A stretch of DNA of 64,000 bases, from the NCBI GenBank assembly GCA_902806595.1, contig CADCXC010000010.1, positions 186,001 through 250,000 of the forward strand. Reading direction: 5' to 3'. The notes under the pieces are model-generated. The model worked only from the letters and a program-made list of their open reading frames with translations. It was not told the DNA's origin and made no database searches. Position numbers and translations under genes: made by a program. Shown in pieces: positions 1-11,799 of this stretch. Within the stretch, counting starts at the first letter, position 1. Each line of letters begins with the position of its first letter. The stretch comes from Pyrenopolyporus hunteri (taxonomy: Eukaryota; Ascomycota; Sordariomycetes; Xylariales; Hypoxylaceae).

Positions 1-2550
1 AATGGAATCCGGCTCGCGTCCCCGCCTTCAGTCCAAAGCAGCATAGCTACGGTATGTACCTAATTGTTAGAGATGGGTCCAGTAACCCTACTCATTTGTC
101 TCTGAATTCTTCTCCCTCTCTATTCTCCCTCCAAGTTTCATTCCCCTCCATATTCCCAACTACTATGTATACCTGTCTTACACACACATACACCCCTCTG
201 AACTCCCAACTCATTCTGCTTTAATAAGCTCCCCAAGCTGCTCAACCCAACTATATTAATCAGGCACGCTTGCTTCTCGAGTGGTACCTATCGATTGTCT
301 CTGATTCACAGAGGTTATGCCACATAAGACATTATATTGACTGATTGATAGATAGTGGAAACGGCTCTTTCATAATTACTACTCTTCGATGTAAGTCATG
401 GATATATTGTCAAATTCCCTTCGCAAGACTCTTAGAATATTTTCAACTCATTAATGTCCTTCTGCAGGAAACCCTTCTAATTACTCGGGCCTCTACGACT
501 CCCAACACAGTCTTTTGGCGAACAATTCAATACCAACAAAATCTCGCACGTGAACAACTGGTCTCTTACGGCTAATGGATTTGCCCCCGGTCCCCTGGTC
601 CCCCTGGAACTAGCGAAGGAATCCGGTCTACATTGACCAATCCCAGGAACTCGACCCAAGGGAATTCGGCCTCTAGTCAACCATTAGCAAGCCCGGAGCC
701 GGCAAACCTGGGGAATCATTCGAAGCATGATGAGGCCTAAACCAAAATTCGTTCAATATTTATTCCAACTACCCGGCTATAAAATTCTTAAAATGTTTCG
801 AACGAACTCTCGCTACCCAGGCGTGCTTCATCCCCCCTTGCCAACATTGGTCCCCAGCACATACCACTCAAGGGGTCGATGACGAGGCAAATATGACAAT
901 CCTATTGGCCTACAACGAGCTGGGCAAATTACATCGGCCTCGCGTGTTTACGGTGGAACAGACGCTTGGGATACTACATCCAAGGTTCGAATAATGGACA
1001 GATGCTCACTTTCGGACCAAGGGGATCGCCGCTACCAACGCACTGCCACGCCTATAACCGGAGTACAGAATTTATCGGAGCAGAAACTTCCGGGGAACCT
1101 ATGTGAACCTACTTCTCCTATTTGAGTGAGACCTGTACGATTTTGATTCTCGAGACGTTTTAGTTTTCCAATCGCGGCTTGTTTACGCCTCCCACTGATG
1201 ACTGACAGCCCTGATCTGCCGGCTGCGAGAAAACCCGCTGACCGAAGGTCGTCGAAAGTCCCAAATCTCATTCATCGCACATTTCCTATAATACCGTTGC
1301 CGCTTGGGACTTTATTGTGTGATTACCAGCAGTCGGAACCAAGGGACTTTTCTCTCACATCACTCATTCCACCATAAGGTACCCTTGCGTCGAGGTTTTC
1401 AGCAGAATTTTTCTGAGCTGTTCCAAAGAAGACCGTCAACTACATACATGCGCTCACATTGGACGAATCTCCGGATGGGTATTGAGCGTCTTAGGTGTCC
1501 TGGCTAATTTCAATGCTCATGAGCGAGACCCGATATAGATGGGCTATAACCGAGGGACAACCTTGACGGCGAGAGCTGAGTCATGTATTCAAGCTGGACG
1601 TCTACGCTTGGTTTGCCCGGTCAGGGGTCACGGGCGGTTCGAGCCGCTATCCACGGTCCGCTATCCACGATCCTAGACAAACATGACAAACTTCGGCATG
1701 CCCTTATCCCTGGGCAAAGGAATGTTCCACAAATGGGAAGCACACTGCAGCCAGAACAGAGAACTTGCCCTATGCGGATTCGAAGGCAAGCAAACGTCGC
1801 GTCGCTATCTTCATAGAGGTTGGAGAAAAAACCTACCACTATCACCAACAGATCGTCAAAGAGTACCTTATTTGGTCGGGACCAGCCAGCAACCGCGTGC
1901 GGTATCTCCCTGGAAGAAGACGTGATGGCTATCTTGGGGGGTAAAATGAAAAAAGTCCTCGACTATGGACATACCGTTGCCTTACGCGAGCTTACCCGGA
2001 GGGGAGCTATGGGATTGTCTCGAACTCGCCCCGAGGGGCCTACGGGACCCGGAGTTTGGTGCTGGATACACTATCACGCACTACTCGAAATCGTTGTTGA
2101 ACTTAATATACTCCGGCTTTGGCGGCGCGGCCCATTATCAGCAACTCAATTACTTAAGCTTAGTTATAAGAAATCGGCTTAGCTATGAGAAATACGCCGC
2201 GGGGTGCTTCCGATCGAAGCACAGTTAGGATGAGGGACTTTAATTTTGCCCTCCGCTTCGTTGATGGGGCGGCTCAGGTATCCCAAGTCAACTATTTTCT
2301 GCAGATCATGTTTCTAAAGACTGCTTATATCCTCAGAGCGCCCACGTTTCCCCCGGGAGATCCAGGAGACGATCATTTGCTCACTGATGGACCTGAAAAG
2401 AGGCAAAGACGTTAGGCTCTTCATCAACAGCATGATCCGAGTTGCCAAAGGATGTGGTTGGCCGGCGAAAAATCAACTAGGTCTCCAACCTAAAGCATCC
2501 AGATCCAGACTCCTCAGGCGCGGTCCCAGCAGGCAGGAAATGGATTTTCA
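1..2550. other. No intact gene; probably decayed coding sequence
   Basis: No frame stays open beyond about 120 codons. Moderately GC-rich, codon-like stretches are broken every 60-120 codons by stops or frame changes, for example around 1820-2230, where two overlapping plus frames each look partly protein-like. There is no AT-rich RIP signature, so decay looks like ordinary mutation rather than RIP. An intron-like stretch with GTAAGT donor and CAG acceptor lies at about 391-468. I could not assign any family. It could be a pseudogene or a multi-exon gene with an unusual structure. Confidence 0.35.
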
Positions 2551-3830
2551 CTAATGTCTACCTACGCATTCATAGGAAGTGGGGTAGGTATGAGAGGGGG
2601 TATGCGTGCTTTCTCTGGGTTGATAGGTGATGATGATGCCGTTGCTGTTGCCTCTGACGATGGTGCTGCATCCGCCTGGATTGTTTCGTACCTTTCTCGC
2701 CAGCCTCGGACATACAGGCCCAGATACCCAAACCCGGTCCGGCGACGACCTTGGGAGAATTTCTGCGTATTTGTGAGATCGGTTGAAGGAATTAGCCGCA
2801 ACTTAGAGGAACTATCTGTAAAAGCCGCAGGGTCGGCTCCTAACGTGACGCGCCTGAGCGATTGAAAAGAAAAATGAATGACGTCACAGTGATATGGTCC
2901 GGTATCGATCTTTAACCTTGGTGCGAGCCCGAGGGCGAATAATGGCCCTTGAGATGGTCCTATTTTTCTCAGTCAGGATAGACACAGCCATTAGAGCCCT
3001 TAAAAACATTTACTACTCGGGGAACATAAGTGAAGTCGGAAAGAATATTGCGTATCAGAATCTTGAAGGAAATAGGTTTTCTTGATGTAAGATAAAGGCG
3101 AGGTAATGGGTTCCTGCGTCAAGGTGGATGGAGAGCTGTACGTATGTAGCGTTGGCTAGGTAACATGCTTCAACTTGAGCCCACCATGGCGGCCGATTAG
3201 CCCCTATTCACGAACCCCCTTATTCGAAAGCAAATAGTACCTGGTACATATTTGCGGACGGATATGCACTAGGTGCATAATATACCTGCATAAATATTAT
3301 GCCAAAGGGCGAGAGCGAACAGATTAGAGCGATTAGAGTGATTAGATAAGAATCCGCGTATGTAGGTACCCATGTGGGGAAATCGGTCCCCGCCTTAGGC
3401 ACGTCTCCGTAAGCAGGCGAAGACTAAGGCCGAATTAGGTGCTGATGCCACTGGCCCACCGCCACGCTACCTTTACCTGCTGCTGCTGCTATGCTAGCAA
3501 GGTCACGCACTAATACCTAGGTACCTTAGGTACACTGTAAGCAATGCACGCCACGAGCGGCGGGCCTCATCCAGCCTACTCACAGGTACTAAATACTACG
3601 AGACAATCGCCTCGTGGTCTTTCCCTTTTATCCAGCCTCCCTCCATCAACATAACAACAACACATATCTACTTCGTACATAAAAATTGCACACACAACGA
3701 TAGATAGCACCGGGAACCGTACTCCTCTCCCCAGCGACAAAAGTCCCCGATACTTCGATACGTCTCCGTTCCGTAGAAAGGACGATTATCAGCAGACCGC
3801 ATAATCCTCTCCATAACCTACCTAGGCAAG
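2551..3830. other. Intergenic region upstream of atg44
   Basis: No supportable gene. Short open frames here (up to 103 codons, near 2554-2865) show no recognisable domain. A GGTACCTAGGTA-type palindromic motif lies near 3514-3533. The last 200 bases before 3831 are pyrimidine- and CA-rich, as expected for promoter and 5' leader of the downstream gene. Confidence 0.5.
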
Positions 3831-4559
3831 ATGGTGGTACGTTTTCCCATGCGCACATAATGCCCCCGTCCCTCTTCTTCCCCCTCCCCTCCCGCCATGT
3901 AGAAGCGTCAGGAAAGTTTGGGCTTTGCTCTCGTATAGGGATTTATTTTCTGCTTACCCTTCTATCACCTCCCCTCCCCTCCTACTCTCTACTTCACGAC
4001 GATTCGCTGAATTCTGATCGATGGGATTTCTGCCCGACAGTTTCTCAACTTGCTGACATTTGGCCTCTGGGGAAAGCTTGGACGACTCACTCACTACGCC
4101 GTGGATGCGGTTCTCAGTATGCGACTCCCCCCGCCACTCACCACCGCCTGGTGCTAGCAATAGCTAACGGATTACCCGTAGTCTCGACTATCCTCGCTGG
4201 CATGAGACGGTCAACCGGTCTGACGTGAGTACACACATCCATGTCTACATACATATCTACCTCCACCATGTCTCATCTCATCCCGCTCCATCACGCGATC
4301 CGGTCGGAGGCAGGGTTTCTCCCGGGGAAATCGCCAAGGCGAAGAAAAAGAACGAGGATCAGACGAGGAGCTTTTAAGGAAAATAGAGGGCTAATCTAAA
4401 ACTTTCGAATTCGCCAGTTTCAACATGGAGCGCGTGTCCGTCGGCGAGAGCAAGGAGGCCAACAAGTGGATAGAAAAGTACCTCGGCGTCGGCGAGTGGG
4501 TGATGGACCAGTCCGTCGCGATAGCCGGGTCCAGCGGCTGGTTCCGCCGGACCCGATAG
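3831..4559 (+). CDS. atg44: Mitofissin Atg44 (former DUF1748 family), four exons
   Basis: Proposed exons are 3831-3836, 4077-4116, 4182-4224 and 4418-4559, giving 76 residues. Exon 1 is only six bases (ATG GTG). All three introns are GT-AG; the first has TGCTGAC as branch, the second GCTAACG, the third CTAATCT. The product begins MVLGRLTHYAVDAVL, continues through LAGMRRSTGLT, and ends with YLGVGEWVMD and an AGSSGWF stretch, the conserved blocks of the fungal DUF1748 family. That family is now known as mitofissin, a small mitochondrial intermembrane-space protein that drives fission during mitophagy. Length fits the family (about 70-80 residues). No conventional signal peptide is seen. The family call is strong; the six-base first exon is inferred because it restores the conserved N-terminus. 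The gene converges on atg28. Confidence 0.85.
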
Positions 4560-5519
4560 ACGGTCCGTCGAGGTTAGGGATAGGTACGGAGCAAGGAGGA
4601 GGGCGTCGCGGGCGTGAGATCCCTGCGACGCGGCAATACGTATGATCGGAAACCCCATTCTCCTCTCTTCAAGCCGCTCGACCGTCCACCGCCGTCGCCG
4701 TCCTCGCCGAGACGCCGTCCGAAGCGAGCCGGTTCCGTCGCCGTCACCGCTACCGTTACGTGCCCGAGCAGATAAACAAGCGCAAGCGCAACCACGTCTC
4801 CTCTCTCTCCTCTCCGCCTCATCTACGCTCGACGGGATCATTCCTCTCTCTTCCACCCCCCACTTTCACGAATAGGCGTTGTTGCTGGGTCCATATATCC
4901 ATTTTTGATGAAGTTCTCATTACCAACCATTACCACGATAGACGAAGGAATGAAATGCTCGCCTCTGCTTCGCTTTGCTGCTTGCTTGCTCGCTCGTAGA
5001 TGAGTAGTTATCGCCGCCGCATTACGTTTGGTACGGAAATAAGATACATACACATACACATTCGCACTTACGAGCAAGCTAATGCCTTATCCCTTTATAC
5101 GTACGTGATTGCGATGTATCAAGGGGTGACTTCGCGTTTGTTGCCAACACCCCTTTTTAGACTCAACCGACCCGGGTAGGTATTACTCGTACGTAAGCGT
5201 ATTTATAAGATGACTGTAATTCAAGGGATAAGACGACCTCCCTAGTATTCTACGCCAACATGTGAACCCATCCATGGTATCCGCGAGAGAAACCCAAACC
5301 GTTCTTCAAACCGTTCGTAAACTCATCAACAGTGCCACCCCTCATATATCAGGCAAACCAACCCACGCCAAACAACCCCCAAGTAGACCAGCAACGCCGC
5401 CGTATTCGCAGCCCGGGATCCAACTCCTAACCCCAGCGCCCATAACCCTGTTCGTCTAAAGCTCATTAAGCACCCATACCCAGCAAAGGCACATACGAAA
5501 CATGTACGAAAATCATAAA
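4560..5519. other. Intergenic region between convergent atg44 and atg28
   Basis: No gene is supported. It must hold the 3' ends of both flanking genes. The part near 4560-4870 is GC-rich with short open frames on both strands that resemble no family; 5040-5260 is AT-richer. Confidence 0.5.
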
Positions 5520-7712
5520 TTAATCCACGCCACTATCCTCCCTCCTGCTCTCGGAAAGCAAACCAGGCGGGATATCGTTACGCTCCTCGCTGCTCGCCCT
5601 TCTCAAACGGGCCCCGCCGCCGCCACTAGCAGCCTTCCGTAACTGCGGGGGGCTATGCATGGACAGGAACTCGGCGGGTATATCGTTATCGATGTGGCGG
5701 TCGCGGTCACGCTCACGCTCGTCCCCCTCGCTCCCGTCGTGATGCTCGGGCCGCGCTTCGCTCAGCAGACCCGGCGGGACCTCGTTGTCGCTGCTATCGT
5801 CGGGGGGCGGGGCGGCTAGGAGGTCGGCGGGGGGACTGCTGACGCTGCTGCTGCGCTGCGGGAGGTTCTCGGCGTCCCAGCGACGGACGACGCTCTGGCT
5901 TAGCTCGCCGTCGTCCTCGTCCTCGTCTCGCCCCGGCCGCGTCCCCGCGCTATCCTCGCGCACGTCGACCAAGTTATTGTTGCTGTTATTGTTATCGCTG
6001 CTGACCGTCTTCGGTGTCGCGGATCCCGACGAGTCGACGGCGTACCCGGAGTCGCGGATGAGTTCGGCTAGGAAGTCCTTAAGCCCGAGGAGGTGCGCGA
6101 GCTCGGCGCCGATGGCGGCGATCAGAAGGTTCCACCCCTGGGCCTCGACGTAGTCGTGCATTTTCTGAAGCTCGCGCAGCGTCTTCTTGAGGGCCTTGTA
6201 TTGATCACGGAGGATCGATTCGGGGTCGCCGGATGCGAAGTTGCGCTGCTTGGTAGCGGCCTGTAGCGATTGGTTCAACTGGGTTTCGAAGTCGACGAGC
6301 ATAGTGAACGCTTGTTGCCATATCTCACTGCCTTCTTCCAGCGCAGCGCGCTCCTTATCGACGGCGGCCTTGCGCCGCTCCAGAACGGCGACTTCGCCTT
6401 CCCACCAGTCCTTAGCCATCTCCATCGTTCGCCTTTCAGGCCGCAGCGAAAGGAACTCGAGACCGGACATATGTTTAGCCATGAGCGCGGCAACATCTTC
6501 GCCTCCTTGTTCCTTCAGGTCTTCGATTTCGAGAACTTGAATGCCCGGGTACTTCATAAGCTCGGTGATCCCCTGGTCGCACTGCCTTAGCGCGCCCTTA
6601 TAGCCACTGAGACTGGCGTCTCTGGTACTTCTGGCTTCCTCGAGTTTTCGTTCTAGTTCGGCTTTAGTCCGCCTTAAGACTCTTAGTTTTTCTTCCAACT
6701 TGTCGATATTGGAGCAGATTATGCGATGCTGACCCTCCATCGCCGATATCTCGCTCTTGATCGGCATTTCGCCATCTTCTTCCAAGGCCTTCATTTCTAT
6801 CGCGATGGATTTTCGTTGGGTTGACAAGTTGCGCAGCCTTGATAAAGCAGCTTTGCGCTCGGCTAACGCCGTGGCGATATAGGCATCTTCCTCGTTTTTC
6901 AGATCAGCCAACATTGTGACGGAGCGAGCGATACCGATACGAGCCTGCCTTTTCGACATAGGCTTTCTTTTAGGCTGACGAACGGGCACTACGGATGCCC
7001 CGGGAGGTTGGGAATCGATGGTGGACGTTGTCAACCCCGGAGATAGCCCTTGTCCACTGTCCTCGGATGGGGTCTTTCTGGTATCGTCTCCTTCAAGATC
7101 TCGTTCTAAGGCAGCGCCTTGGGCGTCTAGCAATTTCTGGAGTTCCTTATGCATCTGACGCTCCCGCCTCTGCAACATCTTGAAAGTGTTATCGACCTCA
7201 GAGTGTAACATACGATCTGACGAACGCTCGGGCCGTCCCTTAAATATGCTTTCGACGAAAGAGGCGTGGGGAGCAATAGCAATATGTCTACTGTCGGGTT
7301 GTTCGGTTTGGATATTCGGCCGCCAAATACCGGGTGGTACCTTAGGTTCGTCCTGCATGCCGCCCGTGGAGGTGCTATAACCGTCCAGAGAGTTCGCTGT
7401 TCGCATATACTGCGGGCGGTCTTGGTAGGCAAAGGCGATGGCCTTACCTTTACCCTTAGAACGAGTAGAAGTTCCGTTCATCTTGGGCGTGTTGGTTCCC
7501 GAACCGTTCGGAGTGTTAGAAATACTGTCTCTGAAGCCAAATTCACGGGTGAAATTTGGGGAGAGGAGCGCATCGTCGGGTCGAGGAGAGAGTTCGGAAA
7601 GGTCGTGTTCTTCCGATGGACGCGACGGAGGCGAGGTGTGAAGAGGTAAGAGAGAGGACGCTCCGCCTTCGCCGAGTCCTAGCTTCGATAGTAGTGTATT
7701 TCCAAAGCTCAT
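5520..7712 (-). CDS. atg28: Autophagy-related protein 28 (Atg28-like), coiled-coil protein
   Basis: A single uninterrupted frame of 730 residues. The N-terminal 170 residues are Ser/Pro-rich and likely disordered. A region with many heptad-like Glu/Lys/Leu/Arg stretches runs from about 175 to 520 and should form long coiled coils. It contains a conserved-looking block around ADLKNEEDAYIATALAERK, which I recognise from filamentous-fungal proteins annotated as Atg28. A second helical block (QYKALKKTLRELQKMHDYVE, then a hydrophobic GWNLLIAAIGAELAHLLGL) precedes an acidic, low-complexity C-terminus with repeated IPPGLLSE/VPPGLLSE motifs. In methylotrophic yeast Atg28 is a coiled-coil factor needed for pexophagy; its role in moulds is less clear. 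Family assignment rests on recall of the central block. Confidence 0.7.
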   Translation of the reverse strand: MSFGNTLLSKLGLGEGGASSLLPLHTSPPSRPSEEHDLSELSPRPDDALLSPNFTREFGFRDSISNTPNGSGTNTPKMNGTSTRSKGKGKAIAFAYQDRPQYMRTANSLDGYSTSTGGMQDEPKVPPGIWRPNIQTEQPDSRHIAIAPHASFVESIFKGRPERSSDRMLHSEVDNTFKMLQRRERQMHKELQKLLDAQGAALERDLEGDDTRKTPSEDSGQGLSPGLTTSTIDSQPPGASVVPVRQPKRKPMSKRQARIGIARSVTMLADLKNEEDAYIATALAERKAALSRLRNLSTQRKSIAIEMKALEEDGEMPIKSEISAMEGQHRIICSNIDKLEEKLRVLRRTKAELERKLEEARSTRDASLSGYKGALRQCDQGITELMKYPGIQVLEIEDLKEQGGEDVAALMAKHMSGLEFLSLRPERRTMEMAKDWWEGEVAVLERRKAAVDKERAALEEGSEIWQQAFTMLVDFETQLNQSLQAATKQRNFASGDPESILRDQYKALKKTLRELQKMHDYVEAQGWNLLIAAIGAELAHLLGLKDFLAELIRDSGYAVDSSGSATPKTVSSDNNNSNNNLVDVREDSAGTRPGRDEDEDDGELSQSVVRRWDAENLPQRSSSVSSPPADLLAAPPPDDSSDNEVPPGLLSEARPEHHDGSEGDERERDRDRHIDNDIPAEFLSMHSPPQLRKAASGGGGARLRRASSEERNDIPPGLLSESRREDSGVD

Positions 7713-9556
7713 GTTTGTCCTTTTTGCACGAATAGGTCAAGATTGGAAGAGGGAGTATTGTAGGGTCTTAGTATTTGAGATCCTTTCTTGATTGCATCTT
7801 GGTTGGGAACGATAAAAGCTGCAAACTACAAGCTACAAGCTCAGTATCACGACTGAGGGGCCAACCGTAACGGGAGAAGGAATATTTGCTTAGAATCCGT
7901 ACCAGAAAAACAGTATTGCTTGCGCAGATATTCATAGAGGAAAATATGAGGGGAAGACGAAATAGGACAAAGTAGCTTCAGCTTTAGGTGCTGAGATAGA
8001 GGTCATATCGATAAGTGACAGCTATCGATACAGGGGACCGGGGTGCTGAAGAATGCTAGAAAGAACGGGGAACAGCCCTGGAGGGCAGAGCTAAGGCACC
8101 CGTTTGAAGTGCTTATGTAAAATGCTCACAGGGATATAGGGAGGGTCATAAGGGCTTAGCAGGTGCCCGAGGTGAGAGACACTGATACACCCACATATGT
8201 ATGGGTCTAAACGACCTGTCATTGGCCCGTCACCTGCAGCTGGACTTTTACCACATCAGGTACCTAGGTACCTGTACATATTTTGCGTTGTACAATTAAT
8301 GCGGTACCTGGTATGTTCCTATCCACTTCCTTTCTCCGTCAGCGACATTCTCGAGATAGTTTTAATTTTCAACTTACCAAGTCCTCGGGACACGTCAATA
8401 AAATAATTACCTGGCCACCTGAAGACATCACAGCATGGGGTTTGACGCTTCTTCTCGGATTATAAATATATTGAGTGACGTCGGGGATGTTACGAACAAG
8501 CAGGCCGTTGTCACCTTGCCGGAAGATCCTCCGCACCATTTATCAACATTTTATCCCCCTTGTCGTCTTCTCGCCGTTCCCCTTGGCGTCCCCTTGTCGA
8601 CCCTTGTTCCCTTCTCCTGTCATGGGCCAAGGTTCTGAAACGACTCGTTCGCTATATCTGCCCAGTCACGAACTCGATCTGAGCAGCCTAGGCTATCCAG
8701 ATATGATGATCTTCACGGATTCGAGCAAACGGGTTCGCAAATGGCGATTACCTTCCTAGATGCTTGTCGGTGTTGGTCGTACATGTAAGGTACCTTACAC
8801 GATGTGCGAACGGAACATCGTCAATCCTCGACCGCGTACAGTAAAAGGGTACAGTACGGTGCTATCTTCCATATTCGCATACCTGGCACGTTCATCTATC
8901 TCCATGGGGAGAATGGGATCTCGCTTCTGTTGGTGATCTCCGCATGGGGATCTCGAACCCAGTCGCCAGTCCCATAATAATATAATAATATATCTGGGTA
9001 GCAATCGTATACGAACTAGGTAGGGACCCTATTGACCCTATTCACCCTATTACCGCCCCTACCTCCTTGCGACCCCGTCACCGGCGCATCACTGGCGGCC
9101 ACTGATCTACATATCCAATTCAACAGCGGGACAGCTGAGCTTGTAACGGGCAGGCTTTGATAGGTTTCCTAGGTGCCGGGGAAGCAGATATCTATCGAGG
9201 ATTGCCACTTCGACCTCGCGTCATTCCCTCGTCCAACACTCACCGGCTTACTGAGCTGCGTTGCGTTGCGTTGCGTTGCGTTATGGTGCCCCTCTCGAGT
9301 TGAATGATTGTAACGAGATTCAGCTCATCGACCGATATTAGGTGAAGTTTGTACCTCATCCGCCGGGTCTCTGTTTGTTCAATCCCTCCCTCCCTACGGC
9401 CTGGTTAAATTCAACTGCCCATCCACGCCGCCGCCCGTGCCTCTTTCTACAAACGCCAGACATAACACAAAAGCCTCAAGCAACATCAATTCATCAGCTT
9501 GAGCACTATCCATTGTACCTGGGAACTTTAAGTCAATCTTGATATTGTCCAACAAT
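7713..9556. other. Divergent intergenic region upstream of atg28 and the 9557 gene
   Basis: No supportable gene in 1.8 kb. It contains the palindrome AGGTACCTAGGTACCT near 8258-8273 and a (TGCGT)5 tandem repeat at about 9257-9282. Both flanking genes point outwards, so both promoters should lie here. Confidence 0.5.
9257..9282. repeat. (TGCGT)n short tandem repeat
   Basis: Five uninterrupted copies of the five-base unit TGCGT, about 275 bp upstream of the predicted start of the secreted-protein gene. It may be a variable promoter microsatellite. Confidence 0.8.
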
Positions 9557-10580
9557 ATGTCGGCATCGCTTCTCTCGCCTAGGACTGGCGCGGTCCTATT
9601 TGCCGCCTTGTCTAGCCTCAATGCGGCTCTCGCCGGTCCCATCGAGGGTCGACAAACGACAGAGGTAAGCCAACACGGAAAATAAAAAAGAAAAAGGAAA
9701 GGAAAAGGAAAAATAAAACAAAATCATTCCACCACCCTCAAAGATTCCATTCAGGTCCAATTGCTAAAAGATCATATAGGACGCCACAACTAGCACTGCC
9801 TCCGTCTCAACCATTACCGGCTACGCCCATCCCCTAACCCGCCTTGCTCTAGGTACACTTGCTGAATATCAGACGCCCCTGTCTTACGCCTCACCTCCCA
9901 CGGCCATCACTGTCCCCACCAGACTAGTAGGACCGGGAGACAAGCGCGCCGAGGCCACGGCTGCCCAAGCCGAGGCAGAAGCGCCCTTACAAACTGAAGC
10001 GCCGTCAGGAGAGGCAGTCTGCACATCGATCGCGGGCTCGTATCCCACGGCCACCATCCCGAACTTCTGCAACCCCTCGGCGCAGGTCAACGCGCCCAGC
10101 TTCGTGGCGGGCCGCAGCGACGTGCCGACGGCGACGGTGACCATCGGCGCCGTGTCCAACAAGCTCGACTGCTGCGTGCAGTGCGCCAACATCTTCAACT
10201 GCGTCGCCTGGCGCTTCGTCCCCGTCTACTCGGGCGCGCCCAACCCCCACATCCCCGGCGGCTTCGACCCCTGGGGCCGCGGCGACTGCGAGGCCGTCTA
10301 CCACACCGGCGACCCCGAGGCCGAGGCCGCCGCCGGCACCATCCCCGCCGCCTCCGACGCCGAGACCGCCAACCTGTGCCCCAACGGCAAAGTCGGCGAG
10401 ATGCTGGCCGGAAGCGAGAATAAGGGCAGCGCCGGCGCCAGCGGTACGACGAATTCTACCGGGAGCTGGATGAACCTGTACTATAACGGCTGGAACGAGG
10501 GTCCCTGCGCGGAGCCCGTGGCGCCGTTCGAGAGCGGTCTGGATGCGGGGCGCGGGGATGCGGCGGATTTGTGTACGTAG
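9557..10580 (+). CDS. Secreted cysteine-containing protein with PAN/Apple-like pattern, two exons
   Basis: Exons 9557-9664 and 9780-10580 give 302 residues. Exon 1 encodes a signal peptide (hydrophobic AVLFAALSSLNAALA followed by a GPIEGR propeptide-like stretch) and ends at a GTAAGC donor; the intron is purine-rich and ends CATATAG, preceded by a TGCTAAAAG branch-like site. After a Thr/Ala-rich linker comes a Cys-rich region: CTSIAGSY, FCNPS, a CCVQCANIFNCVAWRF block, GDCEAVY, LCPNGK and a final C. The CCxxC...C spacing resembles PAN/Apple-like modules of fungal secreted proteins. Third codon positions in exon 2 are strongly C/G. An adhesion or carbohydrate-binding role is possible but not demonstrated. 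Confidence 0.7.
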
Positions 10581-11799
10581 GTAGGGGGACTTGAGGGAGA
10601 TGACTCGTGTATGGTTATGAATGATTTCTAGAGCTACGCGTCTAATAACATGAACGCGATCATGACCATTATCGTGACCTAAGTCTTGCCATGATTTGCT
10701 GTGACCCTAAGTTATTTTAAGAATATTCTCCGAGAAGCTGTTAACAGGAGACCCTACCAACGTGGATAATTTGACACTGCCCGGAAATATAAGTGATAGT
10801 TTTCCGTATACTCGCGTTCTAGGTTATAGCTAGCGAAGATGAAGTACCCGCCTATGTTTCAAGGAGCATTATATTGTAAATTAACACTCACCATTGATTC
10901 TCTAGACGTACGTATCGAAGGTACTCAAGATACCTCCCTAAGATACGATATGGGCTGAACGAAATATATAACACATAGATGTTTATAGTAAAAGAGTGTT
11001 ATTCGACCGACGGGGGGGACGGAGTATCATTGAAGCAGCAGGGTTAATTTGAATAAGGTAGAGTCATGCCTCGCGAGAATGGATTCTAGCATAGATCAAC
11101 AACTTGATACTCGAAGCCCACATCAAACGATCTAAAATATAATAGCTTCCCTCCAGGTATTCGAGCCAGATACCTTAAGAAGCGGAAAATGATAGCATTC
11201 ATACACGTAGCTGAATGATATTGGTCCCTGAGTATCATCGAGACACTAGACGCATGATGGTGTAAGATAACTGCCAAGATCTATATTCGACGACGTAGTT
11301 AACGAAGTACAATATTAATAATCCAATTCCCTACATGGAAAGTTAAGATGAATTTGCCATATATATCGAGGCCATCGTAGTCTCTCTAAAATATACTCAC
11401 ATGGAAATCAACGCGAAAAATTCAAGTAAAAGCAATGACGCCGCCTCCGCTCAGTCCCAATAGCGTCTCCTAGTCGCCGGCCGGTGTTGGAGTAGTATAT
11501 GCTTCTACGGATCCACAACCTGCGCCATGCCATTGGCAATCTGCATCTTGGAGGAGATACTCTGGTTCCGCTGCCGATTTCGCAGGCCCAAGTTGACGAT
11601 CGGAGAGGTAAACGAACGTTCTCACGAGCCCATCAGCTGCACGCCTGGTTCTGATGCAGAGAGACCCGACTGAAAAGACCCGACCCCGCAGTCTCTGACG
11701 TAACTCTAAACGACGATGGCTCGATACATAAACAAACTGGCACGAAATATAATAACTCCCATCGTGATTATATTACAACTATCTGACCGGTAAATTAAG
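10581..11799. other. Intergenic region
   Basis: No gene is supported. AT-richer than the flanking genes, with short open frames below 65 codons and no recognisable RNA gene. Confidence 0.5.

Noticed and set aside
1636..1648. GGTTCGAGCC-like tRNA B-box
   Set aside because: No matching A-box, no seven-base acceptor stem and no cloverleaf could be drawn around it.
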